From: Psychrobacter pasteurii
GTDB lineage: Bacteria; Pseudomonadota; Gammaproteobacteria; Pseudomonadales; Moraxellaceae
Direction of reading: 5' to 3'
Length of the DNA: 64,000 nucleotides
NCBI RefSeq assembly: GCF_900162815.1
Contig: NZ_FUGD01000087.1
Span: 36,794 to 100,793 of the forward strand
Shown here: piece after piece, positions 18,082 to 26,819 of the stretch
Layout: each line of letters starts with the position of its first letter
How positions within the stretch are numbered: position 1 is the first letter of the stretch
Program-made: the position numbers and the translations under genes
The notes under the pieces: generated by a model
Databases searched by the model: none
Told to the model about the DNA's origin: nothing
The model's input: only the letters and a program-made list of their open reading frames with translations

Positions 18082-20013
18082 TTAAAGTCTTTCAATCATC
18101 AGTTCAGCCAACTGTAAAAACGATAACTGAGTTATGGCCTGTGCGATAAGTGGCTTACGGTCTGCCTCCGACAACTCGCCTACTCTGCTGAGCACTGAAT
18201 TTAGCTCAGGTAACGACTGCAAGCTCATTGACTCAAACCAAAAGCTGTCTAAATGAGCAGGTAAATCTGCTTTTATGTCCTGTAACCCTGACTTTAACCC
18301 CTGCTCTGTCATCAGATAAATACGTTGACCCTCTTGGATAAGCAGCAGTGAACGGATAGCGGAGGGTTCGACCTGATAGGTACTTTGTAGCTCATTTAAT
18401 AGAGTTTGAGATAGAGAATTCTTGTCTAATACAGCCAAGCCCAACAATTGACTGGGCACTACTGCAGTAGCTTCATTTTTGTCTGCAGTGTTAGCAGCTG
18501 TGATATTAGTCGTCGTAGTCTGAACAAATAAACTCTGTGACGTATCATTAGAGGCTGCAGCAAAAACCGATTTATTATCTGCTGCATTGTCTAATGTACT
18601 ACCTAAGAAGTTACGCCCCTCACCAAGCTGATAATCAGCTCTAGGCTGTTGAACTGTTTTAAAATTAGCAATCGTAGCAGAGTTGGCGGCAGCTGACTTT
18701 AGTTGAGAATTATATTCTAAGTTATCCTCTAAATTAGCCTCTAAGCTATCCTCTACATAGCCTGTAGCTTTCGAGCCAGAGAGTGTCCTGGCTTCAGGTG
18801 CTGCGGCCACTCTAGCCGGCTGACGGTTTTGCCACAACTGAAGTCCATCTCGAACCCCTACTTCAAGATATGCCATCACATTGGCTAGGTTTTGAATCTT
18901 GATACATTGCTTAGAAGGGTGAACATTTAAGTTCAACCAAGCCTTAGGCAGATTAAAAAACAACACATAGCCTAGACTATTAATGCCTGGTAAGTTGGCT
19001 GCAGTATCTCGAATACTCTGAGCGATGCGTCTATCTTTTACCAATCTGCCATTAATATAAATCAGTTTATAGGTCGCGCTCGATAATGTTCTTGGACTGG
19101 GGACCAAAAAGCCTGTAATGGCCAGCCGCTCTTCAGCACCTTGCTGCCAAGCACTTTGTGGTAGTAAGCCTTCTAAGTTAATATTAATTGGTTGCAAATT
19201 GCTGTCACTAAACAGTTCAGCTTGATCATGGCTGGTTGGTATTAAGGCCATTAATCTTGCCAGCACTGACTGCATGACTGTTGGCTTCATCGCCTCAGAG
19301 CCACTTACGCTATAAGCACTACTTTCATTAGCACTAGCAATAGATTCAAAGTTAAATCTGCGCTTGTCATTGTGCCATAGCGTAAAGCTGATATCACTGG
19401 CAACCAAAGCCAGCTGCTTCACCACCGTCTCAATATGAGCGTATTCAGTAGAAATGGACTTTAAATTGCCTCGCCGAGCAGGCACATTAAAATATAAATC
19501 CTTAACCGTTACCGTAGTTCCTTTAGAGCGTACCACAGGTAATAATTGCGGTATGTCTTCTAAAATGCCGGCCACATTCAATTCGCGTCCAATCCCACTG
19601 TCATCACTACAGCTGGTCAACGTCAACCTAGACACCGCAGCTGTCGCTGCCAGCGCCTCACCACGAAATCCTAAGGTCGCAATTCCCTGTAAGTGAGCCA
19701 CATCAGCAATTTTACTTGTAGCGAATCGGGTCACCGCCATAATCATGTCATCAGGATGAATGCCGCAGCCATCATCAGACACCTCGATAATACCCATACC
19801 CCCTTGAGTAATTCGAATATCAATGTGCTTGGCACCAGAATCAATGGCATTTTCAATGAGCTCTTTCACCACAGATGCCGGACGCGTCACTACCTCACCC
19901 GCGGCAAGTTGGTTGACCAACAGCGGGGGCAGTTTTTTGATACGGTTGCTGGCACTAACCACAAACGCTGTGTGCTCCTGGGTTAATGCCGTTGAATTAC
20001 TACGAAAAGTCAT
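18082..20013 (-). CDS. mutL: DNA mismatch repair protein MutL
   Basis: Couples mismatch recognition by MutS to strand removal. The N-terminal GHKL ATPase is intact (VVKELIENAIDSGAKHIDI, DDGCGIHPDD, GFRGEALAA; from about residue 25) with the transducer domain to about 390. A long low-complexity Ala/Asn/Ser linker (about 400-520) leads to a short C-terminal dimerisation domain. I see no DQHAA-x2-E metal-binding endonuclease motif in that domain, so this looks like the non-nicking type. An ~23-residue N-terminal extension precedes the usual IKKLPP start. Confidence 0.94.
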   Translation of the reverse strand: MTFRSNSTALTQEHTAFVVSASNRIKKLPPLLVNQLAAGEVVTRPASVVKELIENAIDSGAKHIDIRITQGGMGIIEVSDDGCGIHPDDMIMAVTRFATSKIADVAHLQGIATLGFRGEALAATAAVSRLTLTSCSDDSGIGRELNVAGILEDIPQLLPVVRSKGTTVTVKDLYFNVPARRGNLKSISTEYAHIETVVKQLALVASDISFTLWHNDKRRFNFESIASANESSAYSVSGSEAMKPTVMQSVLARLMALIPTSHDQAELFSDSNLQPININLEGLLPQSAWQQGAEERLAITGFLVPSPRTLSSATYKLIYINGRLVKDRRIAQSIRDTAANLPGINSLGYVLFFNLPKAWLNLNVHPSKQCIKIQNLANVMAYLEVGVRDGLQLWQNRQPARVAAAPEARTLSGSKATGYVEDSLEANLEDNLEYNSQLKSAAANSATIANFKTVQQPRADYQLGEGRNFLGSTLDNAADNKSVFAAASNDTSQSLFVQTTTTNITAANTADKNEATAVVPSQLLGLAVLDKNSLSQTLLNELQSTYQVEPSAIRSLLLIQEGQRIYLMTEQGLKSGLQDIKADLPAHLDSFWFESMSLQSLPELNSVLSRVGELSEADRKPLIAQAITQLSFLQLAELMIERL

Positions 20014-20133
20014 AATAGGCTATCAATGAGGTTGAAATTGAATAAAAGGCAAATAGGTAGGGGTTTTTATAAGTAGCAAAGCAAGTTTGTCTATGTTTTG
20101 CTCAAGCTATGCTTTACTCAACCCATGTTTTGC

Positions 20134-20616
20134 TCAAAAGATATCAAGGTTAATGCCATCCTCATAGTTTATCTGAACTCGTCTGACCTGCTCATTTTCT
20201 TCTGTTGTCACAGTGATATCTAGTGTCATTTGAGGCTGAGGTAAGTAACCCTCAGCTCGACTGGCCCATTCAATAATAACCAAGGCTTTATTATCTTCTA
20301 GATATTCTTCAAATCCAATAAATGACAATTCTTCAGGGTCTTGTAAACGATACAAGTCCGCGTGATAGACACGCTGTATTAACTCATTATTAGACTCAGT
20401 TAACTCGTACGGCTCGACCAAGGTATAGGTTGGGCTTTTTACTGAGCCCTGATGACCCAAGGCTCTTAGCCAATAGCGAGTCAACGTAGTCTTGCCCGCC
20501 CCTAAGTCACCAGACAGCCAGACGCTCCCAGTAATATTGGCCTTCGCCAGTTGCTGTGCTAAAGCTTCGGTATCGGCTTCAGACTTTAAGATAATCTCTT
20601 TATGTTGGCCTGCCAT
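20134..20616 (-). CDS. tsaE: tRNA threonylcarbamoyladenosine biosynthesis ATPase TsaE
   Basis: ATPase of the TsaBDE complex that makes t6A37 in tRNAs. Walker A SGDLGAGKTTLTRYWL, then SPTYTLVEPYE and the HADLYRL and IIEWASRAEGYLP motifs of the family. The open frame continues to an ATG at 20679, but ATG 20616 has GCGAGG six to seven bases upstream and gives the family length (160 residues). It lies directly upstream of mutL, a common arrangement, about 120 bases apart. Confidence 0.92.
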   Translation of the reverse strand: MAGQHKEIILKSEADTEALAQQLAKANITGSVWLSGDLGAGKTTLTRYWLRALGHQGSVKSPTYTLVEPYELTESNNELIQRVYHADLYRLQDPEELSFIGFEEYLEDNKALVIIEWASRAEGYLPQPQMTLDITVTTEENEQVRRVQINYEDGINLDIF

Positions 20617-20701
20617 TGTCTGCCTCGCATAATTATTAATGAAGTTTTTAAAGGCGATATCTATTTGATTTAATAGCATTTAGCTATCACTTGAGTCATC
20701 A

Positions 20702-21298
20702 CTAAGCTTTAACTTGAAGGGTTACTTCAGGGTTTACAAAAGTCTCACCCGCTATTAGCTTTTGATACATTTTTGGGTCGGTCCACTCTTGCATCACCTG
20801 TTCACTAAATTCAAAATCTTCTAGCTTTAGAAGCCCCATGTGCTCATTAGTAATGTCTTCTGCAAAGCACTGAGCATAGCCTGTTGCCGTCTCATGCGCG
20901 ATAACAGAGTAAACGCTCACGCCCGCTTCTCCATTGGCCATTTTGGTCTGATCTAAAATGCTTTGAGCCCAAAAGAAAATCACTCTTGAGAACTGCTCAG
21001 CTGAGGGAGAGACCGGCAGACTAATCCAGCGCGCACTGAACTTCTTACACATCTCAATGTATTCAGGATCATCTTTGTTCCAAAAACAAATGGCATGATC
21101 GAAGCTATCAATAATGTCTTTGATAGACGATTTTAATAACCCAAAGTCATAGACCATTTGACCATTGTCTAATCTATCAGCTTGCAAAATAAGCTCAATC
21201 TGATAACTATGCCCATGTATAGAGCGCTTGCATCTATCTGAGCTACAGTTACGCACAATATGAGCGTTTTCAAACTTGAACAGCTTACGGATTCGCAT
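20702..21298 (-). CDS. queD: 6-carboxytetrahydropterin synthase (QueD) family protein
   Basis: PTPS fold enzyme; QueD converts dihydroneopterin triphosphate to 6-carboxytetrahydropterin for queuosine synthesis. Zinc-binding histidines are in FENAHIV and HGHSYQIEL, and the putative catalytic Cys lies in the CKRSIHGH context. At 198 residues it is longer than E. coli QueD (about 120): it has an insert around DDPEYIEMCKKF and a C-terminal extension (about 165-198). Function as QueD is inferred from these motifs; another PTPS-family activity is possible. No other queuosine gene is nearby. Confidence 0.8.
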   Translation of the reverse strand: MRIRKLFKFENAHIVRNCSSDRCKRSIHGHSYQIELILQADRLDNGQMVYDFGLLKSSIKDIIDSFDHAICFWNKDDPEYIEMCKKFSARWISLPVSPSAEQFSRVIFFWAQSILDQTKMANGEAGVSVYSVIAHETATGYAQCFAEDITNEHMGLLKLEDFEFSEQVMQEWTDPKMYQKLIAGETFVNPEVTLQVKA

Positions 21299-21380
21299 GA
21301 TTTTTTCTCACTAAAACTTTTATTTGAATTTGGATTGTCTAGGAATAATCGATAGTTTAACACTTTAGCTAGAAAACAAA

Positions 21381-21408
21381 ATGGATAACACTTTTTAGTG
21401 TTACCCAT
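21381..21408 (-). terminator. Hairpin after the glutathione peroxidase gene
   Basis: A 12-bp stem (ATGGATAACACT with AGTGTTACCCAT, one G-U pair) and a 4-base loop. On the minus strand it is followed by ATTTTGTTTTC, so it is a plausible terminator for the gene ending at 21451. Confidence 0.6.
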
Positions 21409-21450
21409 TATTTAAGCTAATTTTATAAATCTTTGATGACCAGTTAAAAA

Positions 21451-21930
21451 CTAGCCTAGAAGCTTAACGATCTCGGATTCGATAGCTCCAGGTTTAGTGG
21501 TAGGCGCATAACGATCAACCACCTCACCCTGACGATTCACCAAAAACTTAGTAAAATTCCACTTGATACCATCCGTCAAAAAACCACCTTCTTGTTTTTT
21601 CAGCCAAGTATATAACGGATGCTCATTGTCGCCATTAACCTCTATCTTTTGCATCATTAAGAAGCTAACCCCGTAATTCTTCTGACAAAACTCCCCGATT
21701 TCTTCATTACTGCCAGGGTCTTGACTGCCAAACTGATTACAAGGAAAGCCAATAACAACCAGTCCTTGATCCTTATAACTTTGATACAACTTCTCTAAGC
21801 CTTCAAACTGAGGGGTGAACCCACATTTACTGGCCGTATTAACGATTAACAAGACCTTGTCTTTAAATTGAGCAAAGTCTACTACATTGCCATTTAAATC
21901 TTTGGCATTAAATTCATAAATGTTCGTCAT
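21451..21930 (-). CDS. Glutathione peroxidase family protein
   Basis: Thioredoxin-fold peroxidase of 159 residues that reduces hydroperoxides. The peroxidatic Cys is in [11 protein letters not shown] (about residue 37), followed by [13 protein letters not shown] with the conserved Gln and [10 protein letters not shown] with the conserved Trp. The second Cys in GFPCNQF is typical of the bacterial BtuE/BsaA type, which may use thioredoxin rather than glutathione. No signal peptide, so cytoplasmic. AAGGAAGAG precedes the ATG. It follows msrB on the same strand, forming an oxidative-damage pair. Confidence 0.9.
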   Translation of the reverse strand: MTNIYEFNAKDLNGNVVDFAQFKDKVLLIVNTASKCGFTPQFEGLEKLYQSYKDQGLVVIGFPCNQFGSQDPGSNEEIGEFCQKNYGVSFLMMQKIEVNGDNEHPLYTWLKKQEGGFLTDGIKWNFTKFLVNRQGEVVDRYAPTTKPGAIESEIVKLLG

Positions 21931-21985
21931 ACTCTCTTCCTTGATGTGAACTGCTTTTATATAAGCGCCACTGATTTATTTTCTT

Positions 21986-22030
21986 GAGCTGGTAATTATT
22001 GAACTGGTATTTATTCCACTAGTACTTATT
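21986..22030. repeat. Three imperfect 15-bp tandem repeats between gpx and msrB
   Basis: Units GAGCTGGTAATTATT, GAACTGGTATTTATT and CCACTAGTACTTATT follow each other without spacers in the 125-base gap between msrB and the peroxidase gene. Confidence 0.6.
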
Positions 22031-22055
22031 GAGCATAGCATTTACAGAAGTAAAT

Positions 22056-22478
22056 TTAAGCTTTTGGCTCTAAATCTATCGCCACAGAGTTAATACAGTA
22101 TCTAAGGCCTGTGGTCTCTCTTGGCCCATCTGGGAACACATGACCTAAATGCCCGCCACAGTTACTACAAGTTACTTCAACTCGGCGCATTCCATGAGAA
22201 GTATCTAAGTGCTCATCAATTGCTAACTCGTCAATAGTGGCATCGAAACTTGGCCAACCACAGCCGGCATCAAACTTATTGTTTGAGTCAAATAGCTTGG
22301 CGCCACATCCTTTGCAGCGGTAGATACCCTGCTCACTCATATCATTATGAATGCCCGTAAAAGGACGCTCAGTCCCTTTCTCACGTAGCACAAAATACTC
22401 TGAGTCAGTTAAACGCTCACGCCAATCGGCTTCTGTTAATTGGGCTATCTCTTCTTTGGTTAACTGTGAATCTTGCAT
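22056..22478 (-). CDS. msrB: Peptide methionine sulfoxide reductase B
   Basis: Reduces the R-form of methionine sulfoxide in proteins. The 140 residues include the two zinc CxxC pairs (CKGCG and CSNCG), GCGWPSF, and the catalytic Cys in [11 protein letters not shown]. No signal peptide, so cytoplasmic. AAGGAA precedes the ATG. The 516-base region upstream separates it from the divergent aminotransferase gene. Confidence 0.96.
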   Translation of the reverse strand: MQDSQLTKEEIAQLTEADWRERLTDSEYFVLREKGTERPFTGIHNDMSEQGIYRCKGCGAKLFDSNNKFDAGCGWPSFDATIDELAIDEHLDTSHGMRRVEVTCSNCGGHLGHVFPDGPRETTGLRYCINSVAIDLEPKA

Positions 22479-22857
22479 AACGGTTCCTTATTTATCGTAG
22501 TCATCTATTTATAATGTGCGTCTTATAATGTCCTTCGATTCATCTACTTTAAGACTTTGCCTCTAAAGTATTGATTATTTTTTGGCTCTAGTACTAGTGT
22601 AACTATGTTATGAATTGAAATATTATGAATTTAAAGAAGCTAAGTTAATTAATGAGGCTAAAAGCTTCTGCTTCAAGCATTCAGCCGCCAAAACACCTAT
22701 TTTTACCGGCTAACTTTACGATTAGTTACATAATAATAAAAACAGACCCATTGGTTTGTTTTAAACGCCCACTCTCAGTGTTAAGCCTTTTATTTTATTG
22801 ATGTTTTTATAAAAAACTATGCTATAACTGTAAGACAATAATAATACAGTCAACTCT

Positions 22858-22922
22858 AATGCAAGATTTACTTGCATTTAGACTATTGATAAACAAATAG
22901 GAATGCAATAATATCTTGCATT
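22858..22922. promoter_or_regulatory. Two matched 21-bp palindromes, candidate operators
   Basis: AATGCAAG-N5-CTTGCATT (22858-22878) and AATGCAAT-N5-CTTGCATT (22902-22922) share the same half-sites and spacing, 44 bases centre to centre (about four helical turns). The outer copies also form a 12-bp inverted repeat (CTAATGCAAGAT with ATCTTGCATTAG). The second palindrome covers the -10 box of the candidate promoter for the downstream HTH-aminotransferase gene, which suggests repression, perhaps by that protein itself (inference). The rest of the 22479-22857 gap is AT-rich; no gene was recognised there. Confidence 0.65.
22886..22914 (+). promoter_or_regulatory. Candidate promoter of the HTH-aminotransferase gene
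   Basis: TTGATA (22886-22891, 5 of 6) and TAATAT (22909-22914, 4 of 6) are 17 bases apart. The expected start near 22921 leaves a leader of about 74 bases. The -10 lies inside the second palindrome. Confidence 0.5.
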
Positions 22923-22994
22923 AGCTAATAAGGTTTATTTTACTAGCTTAGCAATAATAATCATGACCCTTTTAATACTTAGAGAGTAGTCGCT

Positions 22995-24626
22995 ATGAGT
23001 GAGCAATCTGAATACAAAGCTCAAGGAGAGAGGCTTAGTAAGCTGCGTAAAGCCAAAGGATTAACTGCAGAGCAGCTGGCCACTGCCATGACAGACGCTG
23101 GCTCAAAAGTTAGCCGTGGCGCCATATCAAATTGGGAACGGGGCATAAACGGCATTGTCTCCTCAAAGCTTCCCGCTCTGGCAACTATTTTAGGCTGCTC
23201 TGAAGGCTATTTACTGCGTGGTGAACTGCCAGACAGCCCTTCTAATTCAGCTGATTATTCCGATTCTTTAGCCGCTGAAACTCAAGTTTCTACCAATTCC
23301 CAGTCTTCTAATCAAAGCACGAGTAACCGTACCATGACCAATACAGCCCCTACCCCCGCTCGCCAACCTTTAAAAAAATCTGACAAACTACAAAACGTCT
23401 GCTACGACATCCGTGGTCCTTTATTAAAGACAGCGATGCAGATGGAAGCTCAAGGTCAAAGAATTTTGAAGCTAAACGTGGGCAACCCTGCTCCCTTTAA
23501 TCTAGATGCGCCTCATGAAATCTTACAAGATGTGGCGCTAAATCTGCATAACGCAACCGGTTATTCAGACTCGCAAGGTATCTTCTCAGCCCGTAAAGCG
23601 GTGCTGCAGTATTATCAATCAAAAGGCTTGCTATCTGCGGTCGATGTGCGTGATGTCTATCTAGGTAATGGGGTGTCAGAGCTTATTGTCATGACCATGC
23701 AGGCTCTGATGAATGATGGCGATGAAGTGCTTATCCCAATGCCAGATTATCCTTTATGGACTGCAGCGGCTAATTTAGCAGGCGGTACCGCAGTTCATTA
23801 TCGCTGTAATGAAGATCAAAACTGGCAGCCAGATATTGAAGACATTCGCTCGAAGATTACCGATAAAACTCGCGGTATTGTAGTCATTAACCCAAATAAC
23901 CCCACAGGTGCGCTTTATTCCAATGAAGTGTTACTAGAGATTCTTGAACTGGCACGTGAATACAACTTGGTAATCATGGCAGATGAGATTTACGACCGTA
24001 TTTTATATGATGACGCAGTTCATACGCCAATGTGTACACTGGCCCAAGACGTTTTAATTCTAACTTACAACGGTCTGTCTAAGTCACACCGTATTGCCGG
24101 CTTCCGTGCAGGTTGGTTAATGCTATCAGGTAATAAAGAGCATGCCAGCGACTTCATCGAAGGCTTAGATATGCTCGCCTCAATGCGACTGTGTGCCAAC
24201 GTGCCCGCTCAACATGCCATTCAAACGGCAGTGGGTGGCTATCAAAGCATGCAGGACTTAACCGCTGAATCTGGTCGCTTGTATAAGCAGCGTCAATTGG
24301 CAGTTGAGCGTCTAAATGCCATCCCAGGTATTTCTTGCACACTACCACAAGGGGCCTTTTACTGTTTCCCTAAACTAGACCGCACCATCTATCCTATCGA
24401 AGATGATATGCAGTTTATGATGGACTTATTAATTGAAGAAAAAGTACTAATGGTCCAAGGGACTGGGTTTAACTGGGACGCACCTGATCATTTCCGTGTG
24501 GTCTTCCTACCTAACTTATTTGACTTAGAAGATGCTATGGACAGATTAGATAGATTCTTTGCCGGTAAACGTAAAGAATTTGGTACTGAGCATTTGGTTG
24601 AGTCTAAGCAAGAAAAAACCGCTTAA
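22995..24626 (+). CDS. XRE-type HTH domain fused to an AlaA-like aminotransferase
   Basis: 543 residues in two parts. Residues about 10-76 form a Cro/C1-type helix-turn-helix (ERLSKLRKAKGLTAEQLA, VSRGAISNWERG, LPALATILGCSEGYLLRG). After a Ser/Asn/Thr/Pro linker (about 78-125) comes a complete class I PLP aminotransferase most like AlaA (glutamate-pyruvate type): LKLNVGNPAPF, VINPNNPTGALYS, MADEIYDRILYD and the PLP lysine K363 in NGLSKSHRIAGFRAGW. MocR regulators join a GntR-type HTH to such a fold, but an XRE head is unusual. It may be an enzyme, a ligand-sensing regulator or both. Two palindromes lie in its promoter region. Confidence 0.85.
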   Translation: MSEQSEYKAQGERLSKLRKAKGLTAEQLATAMTDAGSKVSRGAISNWERGINGIVSSKLPALATILGCSEGYLLRGELPDSPSNSADYSDSLAAETQVSTNSQSSNQSTSNRTMTNTAPTPARQPLKKSDKLQNVCYDIRGPLLKTAMQMEAQGQRILKLNVGNPAPFNLDAPHEILQDVALNLHNATGYSDSQGIFSARKAVLQYYQSKGLLSAVDVRDVYLGNGVSELIVMTMQALMNDGDEVLIPMPDYPLWTAAANLAGGTAVHYRCNEDQNWQPDIEDIRSKITDKTRGIVVINPNNPTGALYSNEVLLEILELAREYNLVIMADEIYDRILYDDAVHTPMCTLAQDVLILTYNGLSKSHRIAGFRAGWLMLSGNKEHASDFIEGLDMLASMRLCANVPAQHAIQTAVGGYQSMQDLTAESGRLYKQRQLAVERLNAIPGISCTLPQGAFYCFPKLDRTIYPIEDDMQFMMDLLIEEKVLMVQGTGFNWDAPDHFRVVFLPNLFDLEDAMDRLDRFFAGKRKEFGTEHLVESKQEKTA

Positions 24627-24673
24627 CTGTAAACTAATCTATAAAGAAACCGACCTATAAAAAAACTAATCAT

Positions 24674-24710
24674 AAAAAAAAGAGGGGCTAATTTAGCCCC
24701 TCTTTTTTTT
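24674..24710. terminator. Bidirectional terminator
   Basis: GAGGGGCTA pairs with TAGCCCCTC, flanked by a run of eight A on one side and eight to nine T on the other. It lies between the convergent aminotransferase gene and glnS and can serve both. Confidence 0.92.
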
Positions 24711-24734
24711 GTTGCTTAAAACTTTAGCTGAATA

Positions 24735-26498
24735 CTACTGCGGCTTATAGTTATCTCGTAAGCTAACAATTTGGTTAAATACCGGTTTATCCGCCGTGTG
24801 TTCTTCTGAATCTGCCACAAAGTAACCTTCACGCTCAAACTGGAAGCGATTGCCCGCTTCAGCATTGGCCAGTGATGGCTCTACTACCGCTTCAAGAACA
24901 GTTAATGAGTTCGGGTTTAAGGCATCATGAAGATCTGGCACGGCACTTGGGTTTTCTGCTGAGAATAAATGCTCATATAAACGCACAGTAGCTGGTACGC
25001 CTTTGGTTGCAGACACCCAGTGAATGACTCCTTTAACCTTGCGGTCTTCTGGGTTTTTACCCAAAGTGGTCTTATCGATAGTGGCTTTTAACTCAACCAC
25101 ATTCCCTGCTTCATCTAGCACATGCTCAGTCACTGCCAATACATAGGTGTTACGTAAGCGGATTTCTGGCTTTTCAGGAGACAGACGCTTGTAGCCTTTT
25201 GGTGGCTCAAGTTCATAATCGCCTTGATCGATATAAATGGTTTCAGTAAATGGAATTTCACGCTCGCCCATATCAACGTTAGGGTGCTTAGGCTGATTAA
25301 TCCATAAGGTTTTTTCAGCCTCATCCCAGCGGGCATTCACGCCATCATCTTTTAAGCTTTCCCACTCACTCAGCGCTTCATCAAAGTTCGTGATGGTCAC
25401 TTTAAGAGGTTTTAGCACAGCCATGCCACGTGCCGTTGTGTTCTCAAGTGATTGACGGATACTAAATTCAAGCAAACGGAAGTCTACAACGCTGTCTGAC
25501 TTAGTCACACCCACACGCTCACAGAAGTCACGCAGACCTTCAGGGGTATAACCACGACGACGCATACCTGCAATAGTCGGCATACGCGGATCATCCCAAC
25601 CGGTTACGATACCTTCATCAACCAACTGCTTAAGCTTACGCTTACTGGTCATGGTATGGTCAACGTTTAGACGGCTAAATTCGTACTGATGTGGAGGATA
25701 TTTAATTCCGCCTTCAACCCCAACTTTTTCAACAGCCCAATCATAAAACGGACGGTGATCTTCAAACTCTAAGGTACAAATTGAGTGAGTAATCCCTTCA
25801 ATGGCATCTGATAAAGGATGAGCAAAGTCATACATGGGATAGATACACCACTTATCACCCGTTTGGTGATGTGACTGATGCATAACACGGTAGATCACCG
25901 GATCCCGCATGTTCATATTTGGGCTAGCCATATCAATTTTTGCACGTAAAACAGCTTCACCTTCAGCGTACTTACCGTTTTTCATGTCGTCAAAACGTTG
26001 TAAGTTTTCTTCTACACTGGCATCACGCTGAGGAGAGGGCTTACCTGGCTCATTAAATGACCCTCGGGTTTCACGAATCTGTTCTGGCGTTTGCAAGTCC
26101 ACATAAGCGTCGCCTTGCTTAATTAGCTTAATGGCCCACTCATGTAACTGATCAAAATAATCAGAAGCATAGTAAGGCTTGTTCGCCCACTCAAAGCCAA
26201 GCCAAGTCACATCTCTTTTGATGTTATCGATATAATCTTGTTTTTCAGCAGTTGGGTTGGTGTCATCAAAGCGTAAGTTACAAATACCTTCAAACTCTTT
26301 GGCCACACCAAAGTTTAGGCAAATAGACTTCACGTGACCCAAATGCAAGTAGCCATTTGGCTCTGGCGGGAAACGAGTGATAATCTGCTGATACTTATCA
26401 TTGGCAACATCTTCACGGATGATATGACGAATAAAATCGTTTTTTTGATCCTCTTTGAGCTCAGCTGAGGCATTCGCTTTATTATTTTCAGTGCTCAT
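24735..26498 (-). CDS. glnS: Glutaminyl-tRNA synthetase
   Basis: Charges tRNA-Gln. Class I synthetase of 587 residues with the HIGH-type motif PPEPNGYLHLGHVKSI, the VDHTMTSKRKLKQL (KMSKS-type) motif and FDDTNP. The C-terminal two-barrel anticodon-binding region (about 345-587) is present. The length slightly exceeds the E. coli enzyme (about 554) owing to a short charged N-terminal segment. AGGAGAAG precedes the ATG. It is divergent from the cyclophilin gene with a 320-base region between the starts; no gene was seen there apart from a 20-codon open frame. Confidence 0.97.
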   Translation of the reverse strand: MSTENNKANASAELKEDQKNDFIRHIIREDVANDKYQQIITRFPPEPNGYLHLGHVKSICLNFGVAKEFEGICNLRFDDTNPTAEKQDYIDNIKRDVTWLGFEWANKPYYASDYFDQLHEWAIKLIKQGDAYVDLQTPEQIRETRGSFNEPGKPSPQRDASVEENLQRFDDMKNGKYAEGEAVLRAKIDMASPNMNMRDPVIYRVMHQSHHQTGDKWCIYPMYDFAHPLSDAIEGITHSICTLEFEDHRPFYDWAVEKVGVEGGIKYPPHQYEFSRLNVDHTMTSKRKLKQLVDEGIVTGWDDPRMPTIAGMRRRGYTPEGLRDFCERVGVTKSDSVVDFRLLEFSIRQSLENTTARGMAVLKPLKVTITNFDEALSEWESLKDDGVNARWDEAEKTLWINQPKHPNVDMGEREIPFTETIYIDQGDYELEPPKGYKRLSPEKPEIRLRNTYVLAVTEHVLDEAGNVVELKATIDKTTLGKNPEDRKVKGVIHWVSATKGVPATVRLYEHLFSAENPSAVPDLHDALNPNSLTVLEAVVEPSLANAEAGNRFQFEREGYFVADSEEHTADKPVFNQIVSLRDNYKPQ

Positions 26499-26819
26499 CG
26501 AATTACTTCTCCTATAAAAACCTGGATATTACTATAAGTTTGTAAAAATTTGCCCCATTCTATCAGGTTTACCAAACCCTGTAACAGCTAGACACATGAC
26601 AACCTAAAAAAAAGAGGTTAGACTACCCCTTTGAATTTAAGAGTATTCATTCTATATAGAGTTAATACGTCTTTTAAACAAGGGGTTATCTGCATAAAGC
26701 AGAAATAAATTAACGAAGGCCTGACCTGGGTTAATATCTTTACCTCTTATCAAACTAATAATGAATACAGCTTGGGTTTGTTTGGCCATCAGTCCAATAA
26801 AAGCCCTCAAGGACATCCT

